Positions 17,500 to 26,295 of a DNA stretch of 64,000 nt are shown here, one piece after another. The stretch's first letter is position 1. Each line of letters starts with the position of its first letter. The translations under genes were made by a program, and so were the position numbers. The DNA is from Chitinilyticum aquatile DSM 21506. Lineage in GTDB: Bacteria > Pseudomonadota > Gammaproteobacteria > Burkholderiales > Chitinibacteraceae. Below the pieces are notes generated by a model. The model was not told the DNA's origin, did no database searches, and saw only the letters and a list, made by a program, of their open reading frames with translations. The stretch spans positions 57,584 to 121,583 of the forward strand of contig NZ_KE387261.1 in the NCBI RefSeq assembly GCF_000430805.1, read 5' to 3'.

Positions 17500-18786
17500 A
17501 TGACCGCAGCTGCATCGCAACCGGGCCGCAAATGGTCGGTGCTGTTCGCCAGCACGCTGGCGTTCACCGTCTGCTTCACCATCTGGATGATGTTCGCGGT
17601 GATCGGCATTCCGATCAAGGCCACGCTGGGGCTGAACGAAACGCAGTTTGGCCTGCTGACTGCCACGCCGGTACTTACCGGCTCGCTGGTGCGCGTGCCG
17701 CTAGGGCTGTGGACGGACAAATACGGCGGGCGCATCGTGCTGTTCCTGCTGATGCTCTCCACCGTCATCCCGATCTGGCTGATTTCCTACGCCACCGCCT
17801 ACTGGCATTTCCTGGTGCTGGGCCTGTTTGTTGGCTTGGCCGGTGGTTCGTTTTCAGTGGGCACGCCGTATGTCGCGCGCTGGTTCGGCAAGCGCCAGCA
17901 GGGGCTGGCGATGGGGATTTTCGGCGCCGGCAATTCGGGGGCGGCGGTCAACAAATTCATTGCGCCGGTACTCATTGGCATTTATGGCTGGGTAGTGGTG
18001 CCGCAGGTGTACGCGGTGGGCATGCTGATCACCGCCGTGCTGTTCTGGTTTCTGAGCAGCACCGATCCTGCGCACCACAGCGGCGCGGGCGTGTCGTTTG
18101 CCAGACAGCTCACCATGCTGAAAGACCCGAGGGTATGGCGCTACAGCCAATACTACTCGGTGGTTTTCGGCGGATACGTTGGTTTGTCGCTGTGGCTGGT
18201 GAAGTATTACGTCACTGAGTACGGCCTTTCCATCCAGCACGCCGCGCTGCTGGCCGCATGCTTTTCATTGCCCGGCGGGGTGCTGCGTGCGCTCGGCGGC
18301 TGGCTGTCGGATCGCTTCGGCGCCTACAAGGTCACCTGGGGCGTGATGTGGGTGATGTGGGTGGCGCTGTTTCTGCTGTCCTATCCGCAAACCGCGATGA
18401 TCATCCAGACGACCAGGGGGCCGCTCTCGCTCGATATTGGTCTTTCGGTCGTGCCGTTTACCGTGCTGCTGTTTGTCGTCGGCATCGCCATGGCAATCGG
18501 CAAGGCCTCCGTGTTCAAGTTCATTTCTGACGACTTCACCAGCAATATCGGCGCCGTGTCCGGCGTGGTGGGGCTCGCCGGCGGGCTGGGTGGTTTCATC
18601 CTGCCGATTATGTTCGGTGCACTGCTCGATTTCACTGGCGTGCGCTCCAGCTGCTTCATGCTGCTCTACGGCACCGTCTGCGTGAGCCTCGTGTGGATGC
18701 ATTTCAGTTTCAGACCGCTGGCCGAAGAGGAGGCGATCAGACACGCCTCGGCCCAGAAACTGGCCACTGCCAGCGGCAAGCTTTAA
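17500..18786 (+). CDS. narK1: Nitrate/nitrite MFS transporter, NarK1 type
   Basis: A 428-residue, 12-helix major-facilitator protein of the nitrate/nitrite porter family, NarK1 class (proton-coupled nitrate uptake by family knowledge). The start ATG at 17500 has a GGGAGG ribosome site 5 bp upstream. Family motifs are R-V-P-L-G-L-W-T-D-K-Y-G-G-R (loop 2-3, carrying a substrate Arg) and the Gly-rich G-I-F-G-A-G-N-S-G-A-A (residues ~133-143); a second Gly-rich block G-V-V-G-L-A-G-G-L-G-G-F lies in helix 11. narK2 follows after a 16-bp gap, so they form one transcript. No clear FNR box was found upstream. Confidence 0.92.
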   Translation: MTAAASQPGRKWSVLFASTLAFTVCFTIWMMFAVIGIPIKATLGLNETQFGLLTATPVLTGSLVRVPLGLWTDKYGGRIVLFLLMLSTVIPIWLISYATAYWHFLVLGLFVGLAGGSFSVGTPYVARWFGKRQQGLAMGIFGAGNSGAAVNKFIAPVLIGIYGWVVVPQVYAVGMLITAVLFWFLSSTDPAHHSGAGVSFARQLTMLKDPRVWRYSQYYSVVFGGYVGLSLWLVKYYVTEYGLSIQHAALLAACFSLPGGVLRALGGWLSDRFGAYKVTWGVMWVMWVALFLLSYPQTAMIIQTTRGPLSLDIGLSVVPFTVLLFVVGIAMAIGKASVFKFISDDFTSNIGAVSGVVGLAGGLGGFILPIMFGALLDFTGVRSSCFMLLYGTVCVSLVWMHFSFRPLAEEEAIRHASAQKLATASGKL

Positions 18787-18802
18787 ACCAAGGAGAACCA
18801 CC

Positions 18803-20203
18803 ATGTCGAGTGCCGTACTGAAACGCTGGGAGCCGGAAAACGCGGCCTTCTGGCAAAACGAGGGCAAGAGCATTGCCCGGCGCAATCTGTGGATTTCGAT
18901 TCCCTGCCTCACGCTCGGTTTCGTGATTTCCGTGCTGTGGTCGATGGTCACACTGAACCTGCCCAATGCCGGCTTCACGTTCACCAAAGACCAATTGTTC
19001 CTGCTGACCGCCTTGCCGCACCTCTCGGGCGCCACGCTGCGGATTTTCTACTCCTTCATGCCCTCGATGGTGGGCGGGCGCAAGTGGACGACCGTGTCGA
19101 CCGGCCTTCTGCTGATTCCGGCGCTGTGGCTAGGCTTTGCCGTACAGGACCCGACCACGTCCTATCCGGTGATGCTGGCGATTGCGCTCTTGTGCGGCCT
19201 GGGTAGCGGCAACTTTGCCAGCTCGATGGCCAATATCGCCTACTTCTTCCCGTCGAAGGAAAAGGGCAAGGCCAACGGCCTGAACGCCGGTTTCGGCAAT
19301 CTGGGCGTATCGCTCGCACAGCTGCTGATCCCGCTGATGATCACCCTGCCGCTGTTCGGTGCCTTCGGTGGCGACGCGCAGACCTACCTGAAGGACGGCG
19401 TGGAAAAAAGCCTGTGGCTGCAGAATGCCGGCTTCATGTGGGTGCCGCTGATTGCCGTGGCTACGCTTGCCGCCTGGTTCGGCATGAACGACATTGCCGA
19501 CGCCCGCGCCTCGTTTGCCGAGCAGGCCGTGATCTTCAAGCGCCGCGACAACTGGATCATGTGTTACCTCTATATCGGCACCTTCGGCAGCTTCATCGGT
19601 TTTGCCGGCGCGTTCGCACTGCTCACCAAAACGCTGTTCCCGGAAATCCCGATTGCCAAGATCGCTTTTATCGGCCCGATGATCGGCGCGCTGATCCGCC
19701 CGATCGGCGGCATGATTTCCGACAAGCTCGGTGGCGCCAAAGTGACGCTGGGCGTGTTCTTCGGCATGGCCGCCGGTGTGCTCGGCGTGCTTTCCGCGCT
19801 GCCGGCAAAAGACGCGGCCGGCCAGCTGGCCGGTGGCAACTGGACGGTTTTCCTGATCAGCTTCCTCTGCCTGTTCGCGGCAGCGGGCATCGGCAACGGC
19901 TCCACCTACAAGATGATTCCGAACATCTTCTCGACGCTGTGCAAGCGTGAAGCGAAGGGCAAGGGGGAGGCGGAAGAAAAGAACGCCGTCCTGCGCGGCG
20001 TGAAGGAATCGGCCGCTGCCGCTGGCTTTATCAGCGCGATCGGCGCCTACGGCGGCTTCTTCATCCCGCAGAGCTTCGGCCTGTCGATGAAGAATACCGG
20101 CGGCCCGGAAGTGGCGCTGTACTGCTTCCTGGCGTTCTACGTGACCTGCGTGCTGATCACCTGGTATTTCTACGCCCGCAAGAACGCACCGCTGCCGTGC
20201 TGA
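18803..20203 (+). CDS. narK2: Nitrate/nitrite MFS transporter, NarK2 type
   Basis: A 466-residue 12-helix porter of the NarK2 class, the nitrate/nitrite antiporter partner of NarK1 in denitrifying bacteria. It starts with the usual W-E-P-E-N-A-A-F-W segment. The nitrate signatures G-L-G-S-G-N-F-A-S-S-M-A-N and G-L-N-A-G-F-G-N-L-G-V-S fall in helices 4-5, and a charged K-R-E-A-K-G-K-G-E-A-E-E-K-N loop precedes the last two helices. Ribosome site AAGGAG lies 8 bp before the ATG. In many betaproteobacteria narG follows directly; here a terminator follows and narG lies 11 kb away. Confidence 0.92.
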   Translation: MSSAVLKRWEPENAAFWQNEGKSIARRNLWISIPCLTLGFVISVLWSMVTLNLPNAGFTFTKDQLFLLTALPHLSGATLRIFYSFMPSMVGGRKWTTVSTGLLLIPALWLGFAVQDPTTSYPVMLAIALLCGLGSGNFASSMANIAYFFPSKEKGKANGLNAGFGNLGVSLAQLLIPLMITLPLFGAFGGDAQTYLKDGVEKSLWLQNAGFMWVPLIAVATLAAWFGMNDIADARASFAEQAVIFKRRDNWIMCYLYIGTFGSFIGFAGAFALLTKTLFPEIPIAKIAFIGPMIGALIRPIGGMISDKLGGAKVTLGVFFGMAAGVLGVLSALPAKDAAGQLAGGNWTVFLISFLCLFAAAGIGNGSTYKMIPNIFSTLCKREAKGKGEAEEKNAVLRGVKESAAAAGFISAIGAYGGFFIPQSFGLSMKNTGGPEVALYCFLAFYVTCVLITWYFYARKNAPLPC

Positions 20204-20237
20204 GGCGGCTTCCGTTTATCGCATGACGCTCACTCAC

Positions 20238-20262
20238 ACCCGCCGGTAACTGCGGGTTTTTT
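20238..20262 (+). terminator. Rho-independent terminator after narK2
   Basis: ACCCGC and GCGGGT arms around an 8-nt loop, followed by T6. It ends the narK1-narK2 transcript. Confidence 0.85.
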
Positions 20263-20644
20263 GTGCGTTGGCCTGGGCGACCAGTCAGGGGCATGCCTCT
20301 CGCAGGGGCTGTGCTGGTGCGGGTGTGATTGCTAATCGGCTAAAGCAGCACAATAAGACCAAGTAGACCGAAGGCTGCTTCGAACTGCAAACCAGACAGT
20401 CGTTGCCACTCGACCTCTGCTTGCACGAGCAGTATGGTGTTCTCGGATAAGAGCCTAGTCTTGCAGAACCGGACACATTCCACTTCAGCCGATGAAGGAT
20501 TGATTGGCAGAAAAAGAAGCCCGAGTCCTGCAAAAAGCGTGCAATTAATCGAGCTGAACTGGAAAACTAAGATGTAATGCTTGTTCACAGTGAAGCTGTG
20601 TCAATAATATGCCTGACTTGGAGTTCAGGCGATTTCTGCTTTGA
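20263..20644. other. Gap with no confident gene
   Basis: About 380 bp of lower-GC sequence between the narK2 terminator and the convergent porin gene. A minus-strand frame of 82 codons (20340-20588, GTG start) encodes two hydrophobic stretches but has no ribosome site and no family I recognise; I do not call it a gene. Confidence 0.5.
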
Positions 20645-21805
20645 TCAGAATTTCCTGGAGTAGTTGACGCTCATGAAGTACATATTGGCTACATCATAGC
20701 CTCCCCCTAGGAGTGGATTACTGACTCGGGATGCGCTGGTTCGGCCATATTCGAAGGCAACTCCAATGGTGGATGTATTATCCAGTGCATATTGCCCACC
20801 TAGTCCTAGTCGCCATGTGTCTCCGACTGGCAGGGCCAGTTTTCCATCATTCTGCGAAGGATAGAAACTCGAGTCGAAGGCCAAACCAGTATTCAAGCGC
20901 AGCTGAGGGGTGTATTGATATTGGAGACCAAGTGCGGCATGCCAGGTGTCCACCAAATGGCCTGCAAGTTCTGCTTCTGCACCGGTTAAAAGGATCGTGC
21001 TGTCTCCAAAGGAGCTCCAGTCTTGCCAACCTACATTGCCGAGAATAGCCAGCTTCGGATCAAGCTGGTGATAAGCACTTATCATCATTTGCTGCGGCGC
21101 GTTAATCTTTGCAGACATGGTTCGCGTCACCAGTGATGTTTTCAGTTCGACGTTATAATTGAATTCTGTTTTGCTGGTATATGCCAGGCCGAAACGGGTT
21201 AATTGGCTCGGTTCGTAAAGCACCCCGAGCTTCCCGTTGACTGCCCAGTCGGTATCTTTGATTTCATCCGTTAATCGGTCGCCAGATTGCGAAAAAATAC
21301 CGTAATTCGCACCAATCCCGACACCAAACGACCAGTGGTCGTTCAACTTGTATGCCAATGTCGGTTGAATTGTCATGCCAATCAGTGTGCTTTCCCGCAG
21401 CAGGGCGCTTCCTGACCAGTCGCCGAACTTCAGTCCCAGGCCAAAATTGCCATACATCGCGATACCCACTTTCAGTCGCTCATCAATGCTATGGCTGTAA
21501 AAACCGCTGGCTCCTGGAAACCAGCCAATCACCGGATTATCTGGGTTGTTGCCATTTGGACGATCCAGATGATAGTTGACGTCGCCGTACAAGGCTTGTA
21601 ATCCCAGCGACACCTGATTCCCCTCCAGCCGCGTCATTCCGGCCGGATTAAATGCTATTGTTCCTGCATCCTGCGCTCGTGCTGCTTGACCTGCACCGGC
21701 CAAGCCAATATCTTCAGTGCCAATTTCATACAAATACAGTCCTCCAGCCATGGCATTCGTACCTATGACCGAGAGAGAAAGAACAATCACTTCTTTCAGC
21801 ATCAT
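20645..21805 (-). CDS. FadL/OmpP1-family outer-membrane transport porin
   Basis: A 386-residue outer-membrane beta-barrel of the OmpP1/FadL/TodX family, which imports hydrophobic substrates. It has a signal peptide (to about residue 20, A-M-A-G), then G-L-Y-L-Y-E-I-G-T-E-D-I-G-L-A-G-A-G-Q-A-A-R-A-Q-D-A-G-T-I, the hatch-domain signature with N-P-A-G. It ends with an aromatic residue (S-R-K-F), as barrels do. ATG at 21805 has an AAGGG site. It follows the sulfatase gene on the same strand after a 127-bp gap that holds a long hairpin, suggesting that it brings in the sulfatase substrate or product (inference). Confidence 0.85.
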   Translation of the reverse strand: MMLKEVIVLSLSVIGTNAMAGGLYLYEIGTEDIGLAGAGQAARAQDAGTIAFNPAGMTRLEGNQVSLGLQALYGDVNYHLDRPNGNNPDNPVIGWFPGASGFYSHSIDERLKVGIAMYGNFGLGLKFGDWSGSALLRESTLIGMTIQPTLAYKLNDHWSFGVGIGANYGIFSQSGDRLTDEIKDTDWAVNGKLGVLYEPSQLTRFGLAYTSKTEFNYNVELKTSLVTRTMSAKINAPQQMMISAYHQLDPKLAILGNVGWQDWSSFGDSTILLTGAEAELAGHLVDTWHAALGLQYQYTPQLRLNTGLAFDSSFYPSQNDGKLALPVGDTWRLGLGGQYALDNTSTIGVAFEYGRTSASRVSNPLLGGGYDVANMYFMSVNYSRKF

Positions 21806-21896
21806 GAAACCCTTGTGTAGTGTAAGGAACATTCCAAATGTCTGTTAACGGAATATTTGGCGGGAATTGAGCAATTTAAGTGCATTCGCTTTGGAA

Positions 21897-21925
21897 ATTG
21901 CGTGCATGGGTACCATGCACGCAAT
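21897..21925. promoter_or_regulatory. Perfect 13-bp-arm hairpin between sulfatase and porin genes
   Basis: ATTGCGTGCATGG and its exact complement separated by GTA. It begins 8 bp after the sulfatase stop (minus strand). Only a short T run follows, so it may be an attenuator, an mRNA-stabilising stem or a factor site rather than a canonical terminator. Confidence 0.75.
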
Positions 21926-21932
21926 CAATTGC

Positions 21933-24287
21933 TTAACGTAATTGCAGGGTAACTTTCGGAATCTTGCCATTAAAGCGTGATTTGGCTTCTGAGCCGACAG
22001 CTTCCACTACTGGAGTAGCCAAATCAATGCCCACATCAGCCGTTTCTTCTGCTGAGAAAATGATGGGATGGGTTCGCGGGATATCACCTTCGGCAACCTT
22101 GCTACCATCGACAAACAAGATCGCCTTGCCGCCCTTGCCTAAACCACCACCCGCATAGTTGAATTCTAGCCGTACGGTATGTTTACCTGGCGATAGAGCC
22201 TCTGGCGACTCAATCGCTGTTTGCTCCAGGCCAAGGAAATTATAGGAATAGCCGACCTTACCCTGATTGGCATACATGGCCCATCCGCCAAAACGGCCAC
22301 CCTGCACAATGATGGCACCTTGAGCTCCGGCATCCGGGACCACGATTTCGGCATCAATGGTAATCGAGCGATTTTTTACGTTCGGGAAGGTGTTTTCCGT
22401 CATGAAGACCATGCCTTCGCTGAGCGTAATCGAAGTGCGATCACCCATCAGATCCGGACGGCCAGCCAGTTTCGGATTCACCCGCTCCACGCTGCGATCA
22501 TCAATCGGTAGCACATGATATTTCTGGGCTTCCTTCATAAACAGTGACTGAAGCTCGGCCAATTTTTTGGGGTTCTTTTTTGCCAGATCGTTGCTTAGGC
22601 TGAAATCCGAGCGTTCGTCGTACAGTTCCCACTGATCGGCAGCAAGGGTGGCACGGGGTTTGGCTTCCCAGGGGGCTTTGTGCACCGTGCCAGCCAACCA
22701 GCCATTGTGGTAAATGGCGCGATTGCCAAAAATTTCAAAATACTGGGTGGTGTGGCGCTCTTTGGCTTTGTCATTATCGAAGGAGTACATCATGCTCTTG
22801 CCTTCCATCGGGATCTGCTTCACGCCATTGACAACTTTGGGTTCGGGCAGCTTGGCCGCTTCCAGGATGGTCGGGGCGACGTCGGTTACGTGAGTAAATT
22901 GCGAGCGGATTTCACCCTTGGCCTTGATCCCGTTTGGCCAGTGCATCACCATCGCATTGCGGGTGCCGCCGTAATTCGAAGCCACTTGTTTGGTCCAGGT
23001 GTACGGAGTATCAAACGCCACAGCCCAGCCTGCCGCCATATGCGGGTATGTTTCCGGCCCCCCCCATTTGTCGACCAGCTTGACCATGTCCTCGACTTTT
23101 TCTGTCACGCCATTGAAATAGGTCATTTCACTATACATGCCGTTCATGCCGCCCTCGGCACTCGCACCATTATCGCCGACGATATATACAATCATCGTGT
23201 TGTCCAATTCACCGATCTCTGTCACGGCATCAACCAAGCGTCCGACTTCATGGTCGGTCATTTCGAGGAAACCGGCGTAGACTTCAGCCTGACGGGTAAA
23301 TAGGCGTTTCTCATCGTCGTTCAGTGTGTCCCAATCCTTGATTGCCGCAGGTTTAGGTGCCAGCTTTGTACCCGGCGGCACAATGCCTTTGGCGATCTGG
23401 CGTTTGAGTGTTTCTTCACGCAAGACATCCCAGCCCTGATCGAATTTGCCTTTCCAGCGATCAATCCACTCTTTGGGCGCATGGTGCGGAGCGTGGGCAG
23501 CGCCCGGTGCATAGTACATAAAGAAAGGTTTGTCAGGTGTCAGCGCCTGCTGTTGCTTCATCCATGTAATAGCGCGATTGGTCATGTCGGTGGTGAAGTA
23601 ATAGTTCGGATCCGCCGGCAATTCGACTGGACTGGTGCCATCGACTAGCGTGGGGGCCCAGTGATTGGTTTCGCCCCCGATAAAGCCATAAAACTTGTCA
23701 AAGCCCTGCCGAGTTGGCCAACGATCGAAGGGGCCGGAAACGCTGCCTTCCCACGATGCAGTTTCGTGCCACTTTCCAAATGCTGCAGTGCTAAAGCCGT
23801 TCAAGCGCAGCATTTCGGCCACTGGCGCAACGCTATTTGGCACACGGCCAGTATTGCCTGGGAAAGAAGTGGCGGTTTCCATAATTGAGCCAGTTTCAGC
23901 AGTATGATGGTTACGACCGGTTTTCAGTGCCATGCGAGTGGGTGACGAGAGCGCGGTGGTATGGAACCGGTTAAAGCTCAGACCATGCTGTGCCAATTTA
24001 TCCAGCGTAGGCATGTCGACAGGACCGCCAAAGGTGCCGGAGGTAGCAAAGCCGACATCATCGAGCAAGATCACAATGACGTTTGGTGCGCCTTTGGGGG
24101 CGGTAATGTCAAAACGTGGTGGTGCCTTGGCAGTGCGGGCATCGAGTTCCGTGTAGGTGGGGCGAGCCGGTTCGGCAATGGGTAGCACGGTGCGGTCAAG
24201 CGCTGAACCGGTGGCGGCATGACTGGCGCCGAACACGGTTGTCAGTACAGTTGCCAGCAGGGTAGAAGTAAAGCGGGGCGTCATCAT
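21933..24287 (-). CDS. Periplasmic Ser-type arylsulfatase
   Basis: A 784-residue sulfatase that would hydrolyse sulfate esters in the periplasm. Signal peptide ends G-A-S-H-A. Metal ligands are seen in L-L-D-D-V-G (D76, D77) and V-G-D-N-G-A-S. The modification site is S114-S-P-T-R118, i.e. a serine-type S-x-P-x-R, converted to formylglycine by an anaerobic sulfatase-maturating enzyme; such a gene is divergent, 123 bp away. The large size and a C-terminal beta-sandwich-like extension (about residues 600-784) match the group of ~780-aa bacterial arylsulfatases. A G8 run (minus strand; C8 at 23058-23065 on the plus strand) occurs in the coding sequence. Lower-GC codon use than neighbours suggests acquisition. 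The natural substrate is unknown. Confidence 0.92.
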   Translation of the reverse strand: MMTPRFTSTLLATVLTTVFGASHAATGSALDRTVLPIAEPARPTYTELDARTAKAPPRFDITAPKGAPNVIVILLDDVGFATSGTFGGPVDMPTLDKLAQHGLSFNRFHTTALSSPTRMALKTGRNHHTAETGSIMETATSFPGNTGRVPNSVAPVAEMLRLNGFSTAAFGKWHETASWEGSVSGPFDRWPTRQGFDKFYGFIGGETNHWAPTLVDGTSPVELPADPNYYFTTDMTNRAITWMKQQQALTPDKPFFMYYAPGAAHAPHHAPKEWIDRWKGKFDQGWDVLREETLKRQIAKGIVPPGTKLAPKPAAIKDWDTLNDDEKRLFTRQAEVYAGFLEMTDHEVGRLVDAVTEIGELDNTMIVYIVGDNGASAEGGMNGMYSEMTYFNGVTEKVEDMVKLVDKWGGPETYPHMAAGWAVAFDTPYTWTKQVASNYGGTRNAMVMHWPNGIKAKGEIRSQFTHVTDVAPTILEAAKLPEPKVVNGVKQIPMEGKSMMYSFDNDKAKERHTTQYFEIFGNRAIYHNGWLAGTVHKAPWEAKPRATLAADQWELYDERSDFSLSNDLAKKNPKKLAELQSLFMKEAQKYHVLPIDDRSVERVNPKLAGRPDLMGDRTSITLSEGMVFMTENTFPNVKNRSITIDAEIVVPDAGAQGAIIVQGGRFGGWAMYANQGKVGYSYNFLGLEQTAIESPEALSPGKHTVRLEFNYAGGGLGKGGKAILFVDGSKVAEGDIPRTHPIIFSAEETADVGIDLATPVVEAVGSEAKSRFNGKIPKVTLQLR

Positions 24288-24326
24288 GTCGGCTCCAAGT
24301 GAGTATGTAGGAAGTGTCGATATTGG

Positions 24327-24343
24327 TAGTCATTGTAGGACTA
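24327..24343. promoter_or_regulatory. Inverted repeat in the sulfatase/maturase divergent promoter
   Basis: TAGTC-N7-GACTA, a perfect 5-bp dyad in the middle of the 123-bp divergent gap. Its placement would suit an operator controlling both genes; no regulator is encoded nearby. Confidence 0.3.
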
Positions 24344-24410
24344 GGCTGTTGTCAATGCAGATTTACCGCAGTCGAACGTCAGTAAAGAGACAGCCGGTCG
24401 CAGAGAGTGC

Positions 24411-25697
24411 ATGATTCTCCTATTCCCGATTGAATGGCGCGCCATGATCCCGATTACTCTCATCGAACAAGACCCTCAACTTCGCTTGCCCGAGCTGCAA
24501 GGCGATGATTTTTATACCTTTCATACGATGATCAAGCCGGCCGGTGCCCAGTGCAATCTGGACTGTGCGTATTGTTTTTACCTGCACAAGGAAGATTTGC
24601 TGCAGCAGGGGCAGGCACCACGCATGAGCGAATCTTTACTGGAAGCGCACATCCGGCAATATCTCGCAGCCCAAACCGGGCCGGAAGCCGTGTTCACCTG
24701 GCAAGGGGGTGAGCCTACGCTGATGGGGCTGGATTTTTTCCGCCGAGTAGTTGAATTACAAGCACGCCACAGTAAGCCGGGCCAGCGCATTGAAAATGAC
24801 TTGCAAACCAATGGTGTCTTACTGGATGACGAGTGGTGTACCTTTTTGAAAGAAAACCGATTTTTAGTGGGTTTGTCGATCGATGGCCCCGCGACACTGC
24901 ATGATACCTATCGCTATAGCAAGGGGGGGAGGCCGACTTTTGATCGTGTTATTGCTTCCGTTGCGCGTTTGCACAAGCATGGCATCCGGTTTAATGCTCT
25001 ATGTGTAGTCAATCGTCTAAATGCCCGCAGACCCATTGATGTGTACCGATTTCTACGTGATGAGATTCGCCCTTACATTATCCAATTCATACCCGCAGTA
25101 GAACCGAAGAAATTTACTGAAGTTGCGCCAGGTTACTGGAATCCTGATGATTTGCCCGTAGCAGGAACAGCCATGGCAAAGCCGGGGCATATTGACTCTG
25201 TTGTTACTGACTGGTCCGTTGACCCAGAAGACTGGGGGTATTTCCTAACGCGAATCTGGGATGAATGGCTAAAGCGAGATATGGGGCGCGTTTTTATTGA
25301 CCAGTTTGAAAATGTGATCAGCCAGTTGACGGGGGCCGGACCCCAGAAATGTGTCAGTGGACAGATATGCGGAAAAGGACTGGCAATTGAGTACAACGGG
25401 GATGTGTATAGTTGTGACCACTTTGTATATCCTGAGTACAAGCTTGGCAATATCAGGGGTGTCCATGAGGGTGATATGGCCTTTTCTGAGCGTCAGAAGG
25501 AATTTGGTTTTGCCAAATATAAGACCTTGCCGGCTTATTGTCGTGCCTGTCGTTATTTGACCCTTTGCTGGGGTGAATGCCCAAAGAATCGTTTTATCAA
25601 GACGATAGATGGTGAGCCGGGTCTGAATTATTTGTGCGCCGGATTGAAGAAGTTTTACGGCAAAGTTTTGCTGGATAAATCAAAGATTAGGGGCTAA
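24411..25697 (+). CDS. Anaerobic sulfatase-maturating enzyme (radical SAM, SPASM)
   Basis: Oxidises the active-site Ser (or Cys) of sulfatases to formylglycine in the cytosol before export. The 428-residue protein has the radical-SAM motif C48-x3-C52-x2-C55, the G-G-E-P-T SAM-binding segment, and a Cys-rich SPASM C-terminus (C-x5-6-C-G-K-G, then C-R-A-C, C-W-G-E-C-P-K) for two auxiliary 4Fe-4S clusters. Its divergent neighbour is a sulfatase with a Ser-type motif, so the two form a functional pair. The ATG at 24411 is used; an ATG at 24444 is possible and neither has a strong ribosome site. A G7 run falls in the coding sequence near 24925. Confidence 0.92.
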   Translation: MILLFPIEWRAMIPITLIEQDPQLRLPELQGDDFYTFHTMIKPAGAQCNLDCAYCFYLHKEDLLQQGQAPRMSESLLEAHIRQYLAAQTGPEAVFTWQGGEPTLMGLDFFRRVVELQARHSKPGQRIENDLQTNGVLLDDEWCTFLKENRFLVGLSIDGPATLHDTYRYSKGGRPTFDRVIASVARLHKHGIRFNALCVVNRLNARRPIDVYRFLRDEIRPYIIQFIPAVEPKKFTEVAPGYWNPDDLPVAGTAMAKPGHIDSVVTDWSVDPEDWGYFLTRIWDEWLKRDMGRVFIDQFENVISQLTGAGPQKCVSGQICGKGLAIEYNGDVYSCDHFVYPEYKLGNIRGVHEGDMAFSERQKEFGFAKYKTLPAYCRACRYLTLCWGECPKNRFIKTIDGEPGLNYLCAGLKKFYGKVLLDKSKIRG

Positions 25698-25798
25698 CCA
25701 TTACGGTATGAAGTGATTTTCCTGGCAGGCCGAAGTTGAGCATCAATTCCTGATGCTAAATGTAGAAAGATAATCTGTCATGCGAAGATATCAATGTA

Positions 25799-25870
25799 CA
25801 AAAACTAAAGAAGCGCTACTCAGCGGAATTAAAACAAGAAGCAGTCCGCCAGCAAGTAACGGCTCACTAA
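25799..25870 (+). pseudogene. IS3-family transposase OrfA remnant
   Basis: Reading from 25808 gives K-K-R-Y-S-A-E-L-K-Q-E-A-V-R-Q-Q, the N-terminal helix pattern of IS3-family OrfA proteins, and then a stop at 25868. There is no start codon in frame and nothing downstream resembles the rest of a transposase, so only about 23 codons survive. It marks the edge of the sulfatase island. Confidence 0.6.
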
Positions 25871-26145
25871 ATGTTCGTGTCTGCAATTGCAAGCTGACAC
25901 AGAATGGTTGAATATCTATTTCTGCGTTGGTCAATGAGCAGTCCTCTCCGCCGGACAAATCCCGCCACCTCCAGCGTAAGGCTGGTCAGACCGGCCAGCC
26001 AGACCGCGTCAGCAACCAGATCATCCACTGGGCGATGGTGTGAGCGGGGGAGTTCGGCGGCGAGGTCCAGGCGGGCGCTGGTGTCCGCGTACATGCCCAG
26101 CGGGAAGACAAAGCTCCACAGGACCGGTTCATATGCCAGTGGCTG
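25867..26145 (-). pseudogene. Fragment of a TDT/SLAC1-like membrane transporter
   Basis: The minus-strand frame contains W-S-F-V-F-P-L-G-M-Y-A-D-T-S-A-R-L, a pattern of the last helices of tellurite-resistance/C4-dicarboxylate (TDT, SLAC1-like) transporters, followed by a further hydrophobic helix and R-R-R. Everything upstream of about 26145 has no family resemblance, so only the C-terminal ~90 residues remain. It is next to the IS3 remnant, which suggests that the gene was cut by an insertion/deletion event. Family assignment is tentative. Confidence 0.4.
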
Positions 26146-26295
26146 CGTCTGCGCGGTAAGGCAGGAGAGGGCGGGCTTTGGTCGGAATTCTGCACTGTAT
26201 AAGTGTGGAAGCCTTGTCGGTAAAGGGTTTTGAGATCATGGCCCGGTATGTATTTGGTCTGGTGCACATTCTGGCAAGCAGGCAACCGACGGCGG

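Noticed and set aside
20340..20588. 82-codon minus-strand frame with two hydrophobic stretches
   Set aside because: GTG start, no ribosome site, no recognisable family; not enough to call a gene.
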